A stretch of 34,603 nucleotides of DNA from JALZAA01 sp035316025. GTDB lineage: Bacteria > Actinomycetota > Acidimicrobiia > IMCC26256 > JACDBD01. Of this stretch, positions 14,788 through 22,337 are shown in pieces. The translations under genes and the position numbers were made by a program. The stretch lies in assembly GCA_035316025.1 (NCBI GenBank), contig DATFXL010000109.1, forward strand, positions 1 to 34,603, given 5' to 3'. The notes below the pieces were generated by a model. That model was not told where the DNA came from. It made no database searches and saw only the letters and a list, made by a program, of their open reading frames with translations. Numbering within the stretch: the stretch's first letter is position 1; every line of letters starts with the position of its first letter.

Positions 14788-16494
14788 ACGCCGGGCGGCG
14801 CGCGTCCCGCGGGCGGGAAACGCCTCGGGACGCGTTCCCTCGGCGCGCGTGAGCGCGTTCCATGCCGCGCCTGCAACCGCCGCGAAGACGGCGTCCGACG
14901 CGCGCGGGAGCGGCTCACCCTCCTCGCCCACGACGGTCACGTCGATGGGAGGTGTGTCCTTGGCCCGGATCGCACCGAAGGACCTGATCGTAAGGTCGTG
15001 CACTTCGCCCGTGTCGGCATCGACGGCGACGCCTTCGCTGAGCACCCAGCCCAGGGCCATGTGTGCGGCGCCGACGGCGTAGGAACGGAGCACGATGTCG
15101 TCGAGCGGGTCGCCAGGAGCGACGCGCACGTCGACGCGCGCCAGCCCGCCGTTCTCGTCGAGCTCGATGTGCGCGCCCGCGTGCGCGCCGCCGGCCACGG
15201 CCGCACACGAGTCGAGGAGCACTCCCGCTGCCCGCCCGTCGGCGATCACCGCGCCGCGATCGACCCCGGCCTCCTCCAAAGCGCCTTCGACCAGGACCGC
15301 GACCTCGGCCGCACCGGCGGCCCGGAGGCTGGTCGCCACCGGGGGGCCCGGAACGGCGACCGGATCCCACCGTTGGTGGAGGCCCACGCGGTACGGCGTG
15401 ACGGCGTCGGCGCCGAAGGCGGCGGGGCCGGCGGCGACCCGTCCATGGACGTCGACGACGCCGCCGTCGTACACGGCCGCCGCGCCGATCGGAGGTCGCT
15501 TCGGACCGAGCCGGACGACGTCCTCACGGGAGAGCACGACCCGCACGGCGCGGCCGCAGTCGTCCGCCAGGGCGCGGGCGGCGGTGGGGGCGACGGACGA
15601 CTCCTTCCCGCCGAAGGCACCGCCGTTGGCGAGCGGCGTCGCCGGCTCGCCACCGGGCGCGCACCAGGACGCGTCGGGCTCGAGGTACGCGGGCTCGACC
15701 CAGCTGGTGGCAAGGCGCACGCCGCCGGTCGGGAGCTCGGGCGGCGCCATCGCCGGCCCCTCCTCGACCGTGGTGCGCCGGCCCTGGACCTTGCCCGCCG
15801 CCGTGCGCGCCTCGTCGAGCGACTCGGCGACGACCCAGCTCACCCCGGCGGCGTCGACGGCGACGGCGTTCGACCCGGGCGGACGGGGCACGGCGACCAG
15901 CGCGTCGCGGGGCGCGAGGTCGTCGGCGAACCTGCCCCCTCCGAGGGGCACGTCGAAGCCGACGCGCTGCCGCCCTCCGCCTTCGAGCGCCGCCCGCCGG
16001 GAAGCGGCGTCGAGATCCCGGATCGGCACGGGCGGGTGTCCGGCGGCCGCGGCGTCGACTGCCGAGTAGATGGTCTGCCATCCCGTGCACCGGCACAGGT
16101 GAGCGGCGAGCCCTCGGTCGACGTCGGCACGTCGCGTGCGTCCCTTGGCGAGCAACGAGGCGGCGCGCATCAGGATCCCGGGGGTGCAGAACCCGCACTG
16201 CGAGCCGCCGGTGGCGACGAAGGCGGACGCGAGAGAGTCGCGCGTCGCACCGTCGAGGCCCTCGACCGTCGTGACGGCGCGCCCGTCCACCCGCGCCGCC
16301 GGGGTCACGCACGCAACCCGGGCGTCACCGTCGACGAACACGGTGCAGCAGCCGCATTGTCCCTGCGGCGCGCATCCGTCCTTCGCCGACACGATCCCGA
16401 GCCGTTCGCGCAGCACCGACAGCAGCGACTCGCCGGGTGCGACGACGACGTTGACGGGCGCGCCGTTGCACAGGAAGCCGACCCGATCGGACAT
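14776..16494 (-). CDS. Compact 2Fe-2S/molybdopterin hydroxylase fusion (xanthine dehydrogenase family)
   Basis: A single 572-residue chain joins a CoxS/XdhC-like iron-sulphur part to a shortened CoxL/XdhB-like molybdopterin part. The first cluster has Cys41, Cys47, Cys50 and Cys62 (CAPQGQCGCC and ARVAC). The second has Cys100, Cys103, Cys134 and Cys136 (QCGFCTPG and HLCRCTGW). A reduced hammerhead region follows near 175-240. The molybdopterin hallmarks are FGGKE at 294-298, TSLRAAGAAE, and Glu527 in EEGEPLPRASDA, matching the catalytic glutamate loop. The molybdenum part is about 400 residues, where full subunits have nearly twice that; the usual Gln-rich cofactor segment before FGGK is not seen. 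No FAD-subunit gene adjoins it. Substrate and electron acceptor are unknown. The ATG at 16494 is 28 bases from the divergent thioredoxin-fold gene. Confidence 0.82.
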   Translation of the reverse strand: MSDRVGFLCNGAPVNVVVAPGESLLSVLRERLGIVSAKDGCAPQGQCGCCTVFVDGDARVACVTPAARVDGRAVTTVEGLDGATRDSLASAFVATGGSQCGFCTPGILMRAASLLAKGRTRRADVDRGLAAHLCRCTGWQTIYSAVDAAAAGHPPVPIRDLDAASRRAALEGGGRQRVGFDVPLGGGRFADDLAPRDALVAVPRPPGSNAVAVDAAGVSWVVAESLDEARTAAGKVQGRRTTVEEGPAMAPPELPTGGVRLATSWVEPAYLEPDASWCAPGGEPATPLANGGAFGGKESSVAPTAARALADDCGRAVRVVLSREDVVRLGPKRPPIGAAAVYDGGVVDVHGRVAAGPAAFGADAVTPYRVGLHQRWDPVAVPGPPVATSLRAAGAAEVAVLVEGALEEAGVDRGAVIADGRAAGVLLDSCAAVAGGAHAGAHIELDENGGLARVDVRVAPGDPLDDIVLRSYAVGAAHMALGWVLSEGVAVDADTGEVHDLTIRSFGAIRAKDTPPIDVTVVGEEGEPLPRASDAVFAAVAGAAWNALTRAEGTRPEAFPARGTRAARRLRR

Positions 16495-16522
16495 CACGTT
16501 CTCCGACCGGCAGGATAGGGGC

Positions 16523-17395
16523 ATGGACGAACGCCTCCTCTCGCGGCGCGCTTTCCTCGCCGCCGGCGGCGGCGCGCTGCTGGTGGTGGCGGCGGGCGGC
16601 GCCGCGGCGGCCGCTTCGCGGGCTGCGGCGCCCCTGGCCGACCACAAGAAGCTCTCGGCGCTCCTGCTCGCCAGCGACCTGTATGCCTCCCCCGAGCCGC
16701 AGCGCATCGCGTTTGCCCTCGCCGAGGGCCCGAAGTACGCATCGGGACCCCCGGCGAAGCTCGCCTACGGCCAGAGCCGGAATCTCGGCTCTTCCGTCGA
16801 CACCGTGTTGCATGCGCGCGGTCTGCCGAAGCGTCGCGGGATCTACACGGCCGAGGTGACGCTGCCGCAGGCCGGACCCTGGCTAGGCGTGGTCCAGGTG
16901 AAGAAGGACGGGAAGCGGCAGAACGCGTCACTCGCGTTCCAGGTGCAGGACCAGCCGAAGGCGCCCGTGCCCGGGACACCGGCACCGCGGGCGGCTTCGC
17001 CCACGGTCGCGAATCCGCTCGGCGTCGACCCGATCTGTACCCGCAACCCCCCGTGCCCGTTGCACGAGGTGTCGCTCGACACTGTCATCGGCGCGGGCAA
17101 GCCGGTGGCGGTGATGCTCGCGACACCCGCGCTGTGCCAGTCGCGGTACTGCGGCCCGACGCTCGACGACCTGCTCACGTTCACCGGCACCTACAAGGAC
17201 CAGATCACGTTCGTGCACGTCGAGATCTACACGAACCTGTCCGGGAACGAGACGACGCCCACGGTGCAGGCGTGGGGGATCGAGACCGAGCCTTGGCTCT
17301 TCGGCGTCGACGCGTCGGGCAACGTCGTCACGCGCCTCGACGGCGCGTTCGGCCACGACGAGCAGCAGAAGTTGCTCCAGAAGCTCGTCAGCTAG
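16523..17395 (+). CDS. Tat-exported thioredoxin-fold protein
   Basis: The 290-residue protein begins with a twin-arginine signal (LSRRAFLAAGGGALL) and alanine-rich region, so it should be exported folded, perhaps as a membrane-anchored or periplasm-equivalent protein. Residues 40-145 form a beta-rich domain (YTAEVTLPQAGPWLGVVQV) resembling an Ig-like or copper-handling module. After a Pro/Ala linker comes a thioredoxin-like domain with Cys172, Cys178 and a Cys-x4-Cys pair, Cys205 and Cys210 (ALCQSRYCGP), followed by VHVEIYTN and TEPWLFGVDASGNVV. The Cys-x4-Cys spacing is not the classical Cys-x2-Cys of thioredoxins. It faces the molybdenum hydroxylase gene across 28 bases, suggesting shared control. 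Role in disulphide or metal delivery is inference. Confidence 0.82.
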   Translation: MDERLLSRRAFLAAGGGALLVVAAGGAAAAASRAAAPLADHKKLSALLLASDLYASPEPQRIAFALAEGPKYASGPPAKLAYGQSRNLGSSVDTVLHARGLPKRRGIYTAEVTLPQAGPWLGVVQVKKDGKRQNASLAFQVQDQPKAPVPGTPAPRAASPTVANPLGVDPICTRNPPCPLHEVSLDTVIGAGKPVAVMLATPALCQSRYCGPTLDDLLTFTGTYKDQITFVHVEIYTNLSGNETTPTVQAWGIETEPWLFGVDASGNVVTRLDGAFGHDEQQKLLQKLVS

Positions 17396-17431
17396 CGGCG
17401 GCGACCGCGCCGGTCGCGCCGATTGCCCGCG

Positions 17432-17914
17432 CTACTGGCGCTTCTTCGTCGTCCGACGCTTCGCGGTCTTGCGCGTCGACCGCTTCTTCGCGGCCTTGCG
17501 CTTGGCCGGCTTGCGCGCCGTGCTCTTCTTCTTCGTCGTCCGACGCTTGGCGGCCTTCTTCGTCGTCCGCTTCTTGGTCGCACGCTTCTTCGTCGTGCGC
17601 TTTGCCGCCTTCCGCGTCGTACGCTTCGCAGCCTTGCGCTTGGCCGGCTTGCGTGCCGTCTTCTTCCGCGCCGCCGCCTTCTTGCGCGCCGGCTTCCGCG
17701 CCGCCTTCTTCTTGGCGGTCGCCTTCTTCTTGACCGCCTTCTTCTTCGCCGGCTTGGCCGGCGCCGGGGCCGGTGCGCTCGGCGGTTCGGGCGCCGGCGT
17801 GGGCTCCCACGGTCGCGGCTCGGGACGCGGCGGCGGCGGAGGCCACGTGCTGCCGGAGCTCCCCCCCTGATCGCCGCCTTCCCCGCCACCGCTCGGTGGC
17901 CATGTCGGTGTCAT
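17432..17914 (-). CDS. Lysine-rich histone H1-like protein
   Basis: The 160-residue protein starts at ATG 17914 behind GAGGGAGG. Its first 60 residues are Gly/Pro/Trp-rich (two TWPP motifs and a run of prolines) and should be disordered. The last 100 residues are degenerate short repeats of Lys, Arg, Ala and Thr (such as AKKKA, TKKRT, KRKAAKR), the composition of eukaryotic H1 tails, HupB tails and AlgP-like proteins. No HU fold is present, unlike mycobacterial HupB. It should bind DNA or RNA through charge. The repeated codons make the DNA itself a run of imperfect repeats prone to length change. Function in chromatin compaction is inference from composition. Confidence 0.8.
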   Translation of the reverse strand: MTPTWPPSGGGEGGDQGGSSGSTWPPPPPRPEPRPWEPTPAPEPPSAPAPAPAKPAKKKAVKKKATAKKKAARKPARKKAAARKKTARKPAKRKAAKRTTRKAAKRTTKKRATKKRTTKKAAKRRTTKKKSTARKPAKRKAAKKRSTRKTAKRRTTKKRQ

Positions 17915-17958
17915 GGTGTCGCGCCCTCCCTCGCCCAGCGCGTCTCGCGCAGTCGTGA

Positions 17959-17975
17959 AGTGTCTCGCGAACACT
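17959..17975. repeat. Inverted repeat upstream of the H1-like gene
   Basis: AGTGT and ACACT flank seven bases (CTCGCGA), 45 bases before the ATG of the lysine-rich gene. On the minus strand TAGTGT overlapping the repeat could be a -10 box. The rest of the 250-base region up to the terminator at 18111 holds nothing else I can support. This may be an operator or chance. Confidence 0.3.
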
Positions 17976-18110
17976 ACGAGGATCAGGTCACAAGTTCCAG
18001 TATGCGCGCCCCGACGCCGCCGTCGCGACGCGACCGGGGGACGCGACGGTGGCGACGTTGCCGACCGCCGGAGCAGAGCCGGAGCTTGCGACGGCGACGG
18101 TGAGACGCGA

Positions 18111-18138
18111 AAACGACCCCGCCGGAGCGGGGTCGTTT
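18111..18138 (-). terminator. Rho-independent terminator of the regulator-erpA operon
   Basis: Perfect 12-base arms (AAACGACCCCGC and its complement) surround a CGGA loop. On the minus strand the stem is followed by TTTTCG. It lies 30 bases after the erpA stop, so it should end the transcript of the regulator-erpA pair. The T tract is short, as is usual in high-GC genomes. Confidence 0.85.
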
Positions 18139-18168
18139 CGGCACCGACTCGGTCGGTCGGTCAGTCGA

Positions 18169-18489
18169 TCACGAGAAGGACTGTCCGCAGCCGCACGTGC
18201 GGGTCACGTTCGGGTTGTTGATCGTGAACCCGGCGCCCTGCAGGCCGTCCTTGTAGTCGAGCGAGGCGCCCGTGAGGTACTCCGAGCTCGCGGGATCCAC
18301 GACGACCTTGACGTCGCCGAACTCGCTCGCGACGTCGTCGGGAGCGACGTCGGTGTCGAAGAACATCTCGTAGCTCAGGCCCGAGCAGCCGCCGGGACGC
18401 ACGGCGACCCGGAGCACGAGCTCGGAGTTCTCCTCCGCCTCGATGAGCTCCTTCACCTTGGTCGACGCAGTGTCGGTCAGGGTGAGCAT
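18169..18489 (-). CDS. erpA: HesB/IscA-family iron-sulphur cluster carrier
   Basis: The 106-residue A-type carrier holds a transient Fe-S cluster and passes it to target enzymes. All three invariant cysteines are present: Cys35 in RPGGCSGLSY, and Cys99 and Cys101 in TCGCGQSF at the C-terminus. Length and the SYEMFFD and LDYKDGLQGAGFTINNPN motifs match the ErpA/SufA/IscA family. The ATG has GGAGG seven bases upstream. It is 27 bases after the four-cysteine regulator and should be co-transcribed with it. The exact paralogue name is uncertain; ErpA is chosen because the protein is standalone and not in a suf operon here. Confidence 0.93.
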   Translation of the reverse strand: MLTLTDTASTKVKELIEAEENSELVLRVAVRPGGCSGLSYEMFFDTDVAPDDVASEFGDVKVVVDPASSEYLTGASLDYKDGLQGAGFTINNPNVTRTCGCGQSFS

Positions 18490-18516
18490 TGGTCCTCCAG
18501 TTGGTTCACGCGTCGA

Positions 18517-19206
18517 TCACGTGCCGCGTTCAGCGTATCCGACCGAAACGGTCACATGGCACGGCTCGGGGTCGTACAACGTGGCGAACTCCTCCACCCT
18601 TCCCCCGCCCACCTGGTCGACGACGCCCTCGCACAGCCCGCGATGCAGGCTGCACACCAGCTCGGGGTAGGCCTCGGCCAGCTCCCGGAACGGGCAGTGC
18701 AGGAACTCGATGCGGGTGGCGCCTTCGTACTGGCCGTCGGCGGCGTCGGGGGCGGGTTCGAACCCGAGCTGGGTGAGCTCGCCGTCGAGTGCCCGCAGGC
18801 AGCTGCGCGTCCGGGCGCGCTTGCCGGCTTCGATGCCCCATGCGTGCCCGGTGTCGGCGGCATCGTCGGGATCGGCGCCGACACGCTCGGCGAGGCTGGC
18901 GAGCAGCCCGGCGAGCAGCGCGTGGGCCGGGGGGTCGAAGCCGAGACCGGGTGCGCCGTCGGCGAGGAAGTAGAGATGCTGCGGCCGCCCGACCGTGCCC
19001 CGATGGACGGCCTCCGCCTCGATGAGGCCGGCATCGCGCAGGCGATCGAGGTGCAGGCGCACGGTGTTGGCATGGAGGCCCAGCCGGTCGGCGAGCTCCG
19101 GCGCCGACAGCGGCGCCGTCGACGTCGCCAACTCCCGGTACATCGCATAGCGGGTCTCGTCCCCGAGCGCCTTGAGGACGGTGAGCTCGTCGGGCGGCTT
19201 CCCCAT
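18517..19206 (-). CDS. SufR-like winged-helix regulator with four cysteines
   Basis: The 229-residue protein has an N-terminal ArsR/DeoR-like winged helix (about 8-80), with recognition region HANTVRLHLDRLRDAGLI and wing VGRPQHLYFL. The C-terminal domain carries Cys171, Cys185, Cys192 and Cys216, with His170 and His188, in HCPFRELAEAYPELVCSLHRGLC and EPCHV. This resembles SufR, the [Fe-S]-binding repressor of cluster-assembly genes in cyanobacteria and actinobacteria, though the spacing between cysteines is not identical to what I recall. The operon partner ErpA and the divergent Mrp are both Fe-S biogenesis proteins, which supports a role in sensing cluster supply. Promoters of the two arms interleave, so one operator could control both. 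I leave the symbol blank. Confidence 0.82.
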   Translation of the reverse strand: MGKPPDELTVLKALGDETRYAMYRELATSTAPLSAPELADRLGLHANTVRLHLDRLRDAGLIEAEAVHRGTVGRPQHLYFLADGAPGLGFDPPAHALLAGLLASLAERVGADPDDAADTGHAWGIEAGKRARTRSCLRALDGELTQLGFEPAPDAADGQYEGATRIEFLHCPFRELAEAYPELVCSLHRGLCEGVVDQVGGGRVEEFATLYDPEPCHVTVSVGYAERGT

Positions 19207-19212
19207 GCGGGC

Positions 19213-19244
19213 TTGACCGTACCCGCGGCTGGGCATATTTTCAA
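19213..19244. promoter_or_regulatory. Interleaved divergent promoters, regulator and mrp
   Basis: On the minus strand TTGAAA (19244-19239) is 17 bases from TACGGT (19221-19216), a good promoter for the regulator. On the plus strand TTGACC (19213-19218) is 17 bases from TATTTT (19236-19241). The hexamer CATATT (19234-19239) ends six bases before ATG 19246 of mrp, as in the leaderless genes. The -35 of each promoter therefore overlaps the -10 of the other. ACCA-C-TGGT at 19249-19257 is a small palindrome nearby. Confidence 0.55.
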
Positions 19245-19245
19245 G

Positions 19246-20523
19246 ATGACCACTGGTTTTATTGCCCGTATGCCTTTCCGCACGCCAGATCCCGACGACC
19301 CCGGCGCGCCGGTCCATCGCCCCGCCGAGGGTCCCCCGCCCGACCCGGCGGCGGTGCGCCGTGCGCTCCGGGGCGTGATCGATCCCGAGCTGCACGCCAG
19401 CATCGTCGAGCTCGGCATGGTCCGTGACGTCCGGGTCGGCGACTCCGGTGCGGTGACCGTGAAGGTCGCGCTGACGACCGCGGGCTGCCCGCTGCGGGCC
19501 CAGATCCGGAGCGACGTGGAGTCGAAGGTCCGGGGCATGCCCGGGGTCACCGACGTCGACGTCGAGTACGGCGAGATGACCCAGGACGAGAAGTCCGCCG
19601 TCATGCAACGCGCCCGGTGGGAGGCGCACGAGAACGCGCCCGGCACCGAGGTGCTGCCGACGACGCGCGTGATCGCCGTCGCCAGCGGCAAGGGCGGCGT
19701 CGGGAAGTCCTCGGTCACGGTGAACCTGGCGGCCGCGATCGCCGGGCAGGGCCGCACCGTCGGTGTGCTCGACGCCGACATCTGGGGCTTCAGCGTCCCG
19801 CGCATGCTCGGCGTCGAAGGACGCCTCGGCGGCTCCGACGGGAAGATCGATCCCAACGTCGTGGATGTGCCCAACCACGAGGACCCGTCCGGCGCGGCCG
19901 GTCGCATCAAGGTCGTGTCGATGGGGTTCCTCGTCGACGACGCGCAGACGGCGCTGATGTGGCGGGGCCTGATCCTCGCCCGCGCTCTCGAGCAGTTCCT
20001 CACCGACGTGCGGTGGGGCGAGATGGACTACCTGCTCATCGACATGCCCCCCGGCACGGGTGACATCCAGATGGCGCTGGCCCGGCTGCTACCGAGCACG
20101 GAACTGCTCGTCGTGACCACGCCCGCGCGGGCCGCCCAGCAGGTCGCGGCGCGCGTCGCCGACATGGCGCGTCGCAGCTACCTGAAGGTCCTCGGCGTGG
20201 TCGAGAACATGAGCGCCTTCGCCGCTCCGGATGGGAGCCGGCACGCGATCTTCGGCGAGGGCGGAGGCGCGTCACTGGCGAAGGAGATCGGCGTGCCGCT
20301 CATCGGTGCCGTGCCCATCGAGGCGGCGGTGTCGGCCGGAGGCGACGCCGGCGAGCCGGTGGCGATGACCGCGCCCGACAGCGCGGTCGGCGCCGAGTTC
20401 CGGCGGATCGCGGGACGGGTCGTCGACGACCTGCTTCCGCCGCTCGACCTGAGCTCGTGCACGGCGCGCATCTTCGAGCTCGCCGAGGCCAACCTCACCG
20501 CGAAGGACGCTGCCGCGCAGTAG
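19246..20523 (+). CDS. mrp: Mrp/ApbC-type Fe-S cluster carrier ATPase
   Basis: The 425-residue cytoplasmic P-loop ATPase loads iron-sulphur clusters onto apo-proteins. An N-terminal MIP18/DUF59 domain (about 35-115) has VIDPELHASIVELGMV and TTAGCPLRAQI. The Mrp domain follows with deviant Walker A GKGGVGKSS near residue 148, then DADIWGFSVPRMLG and DYLLIDMPPGTGD. The CPxC cluster-binding pair expected after VENMS is absent: the sequence reads VVENMSAFAAPDGSRHAIFGEGGG in segments. Actinobacterial homologues, as I recall, also lack it. ATG 19246 is chosen from the -10 hexamer at six-base spacing; ATG 19270 is an alternative. The DUF3592 gene follows after nine bases. Confidence 0.92.
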   Translation: MTTGFIARMPFRTPDPDDPGAPVHRPAEGPPPDPAAVRRALRGVIDPELHASIVELGMVRDVRVGDSGAVTVKVALTTAGCPLRAQIRSDVESKVRGMPGVTDVDVEYGEMTQDEKSAVMQRARWEAHENAPGTEVLPTTRVIAVASGKGGVGKSSVTVNLAAAIAGQGRTVGVLDADIWGFSVPRMLGVEGRLGGSDGKIDPNVVDVPNHEDPSGAAGRIKVVSMGFLVDDAQTALMWRGLILARALEQFLTDVRWGEMDYLLIDMPPGTGDIQMALARLLPSTELLVVTTPARAAQQVAARVADMARRSYLKVLGVVENMSAFAAPDGSRHAIFGEGGGASLAKEIGVPLIGAVPIEAAVSAGGDAGEPVAMTAPDSAVGAEFRRIAGRVVDDLLPPLDLSSCTARIFELAEANLTAKDAAAQ

Positions 20524-20532
20524 AACGGCGCC

Positions 20533-20967
20533 GTGAACGACTCGGGCGGGACCGTGCTCCTGGTCGGGGTGACCTTCCTGGTGATCGGCGCGGTGATGAT
20601 CGGGCTTGCGATCTTCTTCCTCTGCTGGACTCGGCGGTTCCTACGCACAGCGGTCGACGCCAGCGGCACGATCGTCGACCTGCTTGAGTCCTCGGGCTCC
20701 GAAGGGGGTACGGCTTACTCAGCGGTCGTGGAGTTCCAGGCCGCCGACGGGCGGACCATCCGGTGGGAGGAATCGATGGCGAGCAACCCTCCGGTCGGCC
20801 GGCAGGGCGAGCAGCTGCTGATGAAGTACGACCCGGCCGATCCGAACACGGCACGGGTCGCCAGGGCGCCTCGGATGTGGTTCATGCCCGCGCTGTTCAG
20901 CGGCCTCGGCGCGCTGTTCTTCGGCGTGGGCGCGGTCCTGACCCTCGTCGGCGCCCTCTCCGGCTGA
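20533..20967 (+). CDS. DUF3592-like two-helix membrane protein
   Basis: The 144-residue protein starts with GTG 20533, nine bases after mrp. It has a membrane helix at each end (LLVGVTFLVIGAVMIGLAIF near 9-28 and FSGLGALFFGVGAVLTLVGAL near 121-141). Between them is a soluble beta domain: GTIVDLLESSG, YSAVVEFQAADGRTIRWEE, then GEQLLMKYDPADPNTARV. This layout, with the phrase V.Y.P.NP..A, is typical of DUF3592. Proteins of this family have no established function. Position in the mrp operon may be incidental. Confidence 0.82.
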   Translation: MNDSGGTVLLVGVTFLVIGAVMIGLAIFFLCWTRRFLRTAVDASGTIVDLLESSGSEGGTAYSAVVEFQAADGRTIRWEESMASNPPVGRQGEQLLMKYDPADPNTARVARAPRMWFMPALFSGLGALFFGVGAVLTLVGALSG

Positions 20968-20975
20968 AGGCACTC

Positions 20976-22337
20976 GTGACCGACACCGCGGACGTGATCA
21001 TCCTCGGGATGGGAGTCGGTGGCGAGGCGATCGCCGAGCACCTCGCCGGCGCCGGGCTCGACGTCGTCGGCATCGAAGCCCGACTCGTCGGTGGGGAGTG
21101 CCCCTACTGGGGATGTGTCCCCACGAAGATGATGACGCGCGCCGCCAACGCGCTCGCCGAGGCGCGCCGCGTCCAGGACCTCGCCGGCGCGGCGACCGTC
21201 GATCCCGATTGGGCTCCCGTCGCCGCTCGCATCCGCAACGAGGCCACCCACACCTGGGACGACGCCGTGGCCGTCGAGCGATTCGAGGGCAAGGGCGGCC
21301 GGTTCGTACGCGGCACCGGACGTCTCGCCGGCCCGGGACGCGTGCGCGTCGGCGACGTCGTGTTCGAGGCCCGACGCGGCGTCGTGCTCGCGACCGGAAC
21401 CCGCCCCGCCGTCCCCGGTCTTCCCGGGATCGACGGCGTCGAATACTGGACCAACCGCGAAGCCGTCGAGGCGAAAGAGGCGCCGGAGTCGCTCGTGGTG
21501 CTGGGTGGCGGCGCGGTAGGGCTCGAGCTCGGACAGGTCTTCGCGCGGTTCGGCTCGAGAGTGACAGTCATCGAGCGCGCGCGGCGGGTGCTCGATTCCG
21601 AGGAGCCCGATGCAAGCGAGCTGGTCGCCGAGGTGTTCGCCAAGGAGGGCGTCGACGTGCGCGCGGGCGTGGGAGCGCATTCGGTGGCCCGCACGGACAC
21701 CGGGATCGAGGTCACGCTGGACGACGACGACCGGGTGACGGGCGAGCGCCTTCTGGTAGCAACCGGCCGCCGCGCCGACCTGCGATCACTCGGCGTCGCG
21801 ACGGTCGGCCTCGACGAGGACGCGCACGCAGTTCCGGTGGACGATCGTCTCCGGGCCGGCGATCGGCTGTGGGCGGTTGGCGACGTCACCGGCATCGGGC
21901 CCTTCACGCACATCGCCGTGTTCCAGGCACGGATCGTGGCGGCCGAGATCCTCGGTGAGCCGGCGCCACCCGCCGACTACCACGCCTTGCCCCGGGTGAC
22001 CTTCACCGACCCCGAGGTGGGCGCGGTGGGGCTCACCGAGCAACGCGCCCGCGACGAGGGCATCGACGTGCGCATCGGGTTCGCACCATTGGGGAAATCG
22101 GCGCGGGGATGGATCCACAAAGTCGGCAACGAGGGCTTCTTCAAGCTCGTCGAGGACCACCGGCGGGGCGTGCTCGTGGGCGCGACCTCGGTCGGACCGC
22201 ACGGCGGCGAGACGCTTGGTCTCCTGACCCTGGCCGTCTACGCCGAGATCCCCGTCGACCAGCTGCGGTGGATGATCTACGCCTACCCCACCTTCCACCG
22301 CGGGATCGAAGACGCGCTACGCGACCTTCCACGCTGA
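20976..22337 (+). CDS. FAD-dependent pyridine nucleotide-disulphide oxidoreductase
   Basis: The 453-residue flavoprotein belongs to the lipoamide dehydrogenase/mercuric reductase group. The FAD-binding start DVIILGMGVGGEAIAEHL is followed by the redox pair Cys42-x4-Cys47 in GGECPYWGCVPTK. The NAD(P) motif is VVLGGGAVGLELGQVFARFG near 178-197, and the second FAD motif is LWAVGDVTGIGPFTH. In the C-terminal dimer domain the motif normally HPTxxE reads YPTFHRGIEDAL, so the catalytic His is Tyr. Lipoamide reduction is therefore doubtful; some such enzymes, like mycobacterial LpdA, act as quinone reductases. The GTG at 20976 follows GAAGG by five bases. It overlaps the convergent hydrolase gene by 21 bases. 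Confidence 0.9.
   Translation: MTDTADVIILGMGVGGEAIAEHLAGAGLDVVGIEARLVGGECPYWGCVPTKMMTRAANALAEARRVQDLAGAATVDPDWAPVAARIRNEATHTWDDAVAVERFEGKGGRFVRGTGRLAGPGRVRVGDVVFEARRGVVLATGTRPAVPGLPGIDGVEYWTNREAVEAKEAPESLVVLGGGAVGLELGQVFARFGSRVTVIERARRVLDSEEPDASELVAEVFAKEGVDVRAGVGAHSVARTDTGIEVTLDDDDRVTGERLLVATGRRADLRSLGVATVGLDEDAHAVPVDDRLRAGDRLWAVGDVTGIGPFTHIAVFQARIVAAEILGEPAPPADYHALPRVTFTDPEVGAVGLTEQRARDEGIDVRIGFAPLGKSARGWIHKVGNEGFFKLVEDHRRGVLVGATSVGPHGGETLGLLTLAVYAEIPVDQLRWMIYAYPTFHRGIEDALRDLPR

Noticed and set aside
14776..16494. Frameshifted or truncated pseudogene interpretation of the Mo hydroxylase fusion
   Set aside because: The frame is continuous, with intact N- and C-terminal hallmark motifs, a normal start and consistent codon bias, so a compact functional form is at least as likely.
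17432..17770. CRISPR-like or tandem repeat array
   Set aside because: The periodicity comes from degenerate Lys/Arg/Ala/Thr codons; unit length varies and there are no constant repeats with unique spacers.
17423..18103. Plus-strand Leu/Arg/Phe-rich frames opposite the lysine-rich gene
   Set aside because: They are the complement of Lys/Arg codon repeats and have no start context; the Lys-rich frame has a good Shine-Dalgarno sequence.
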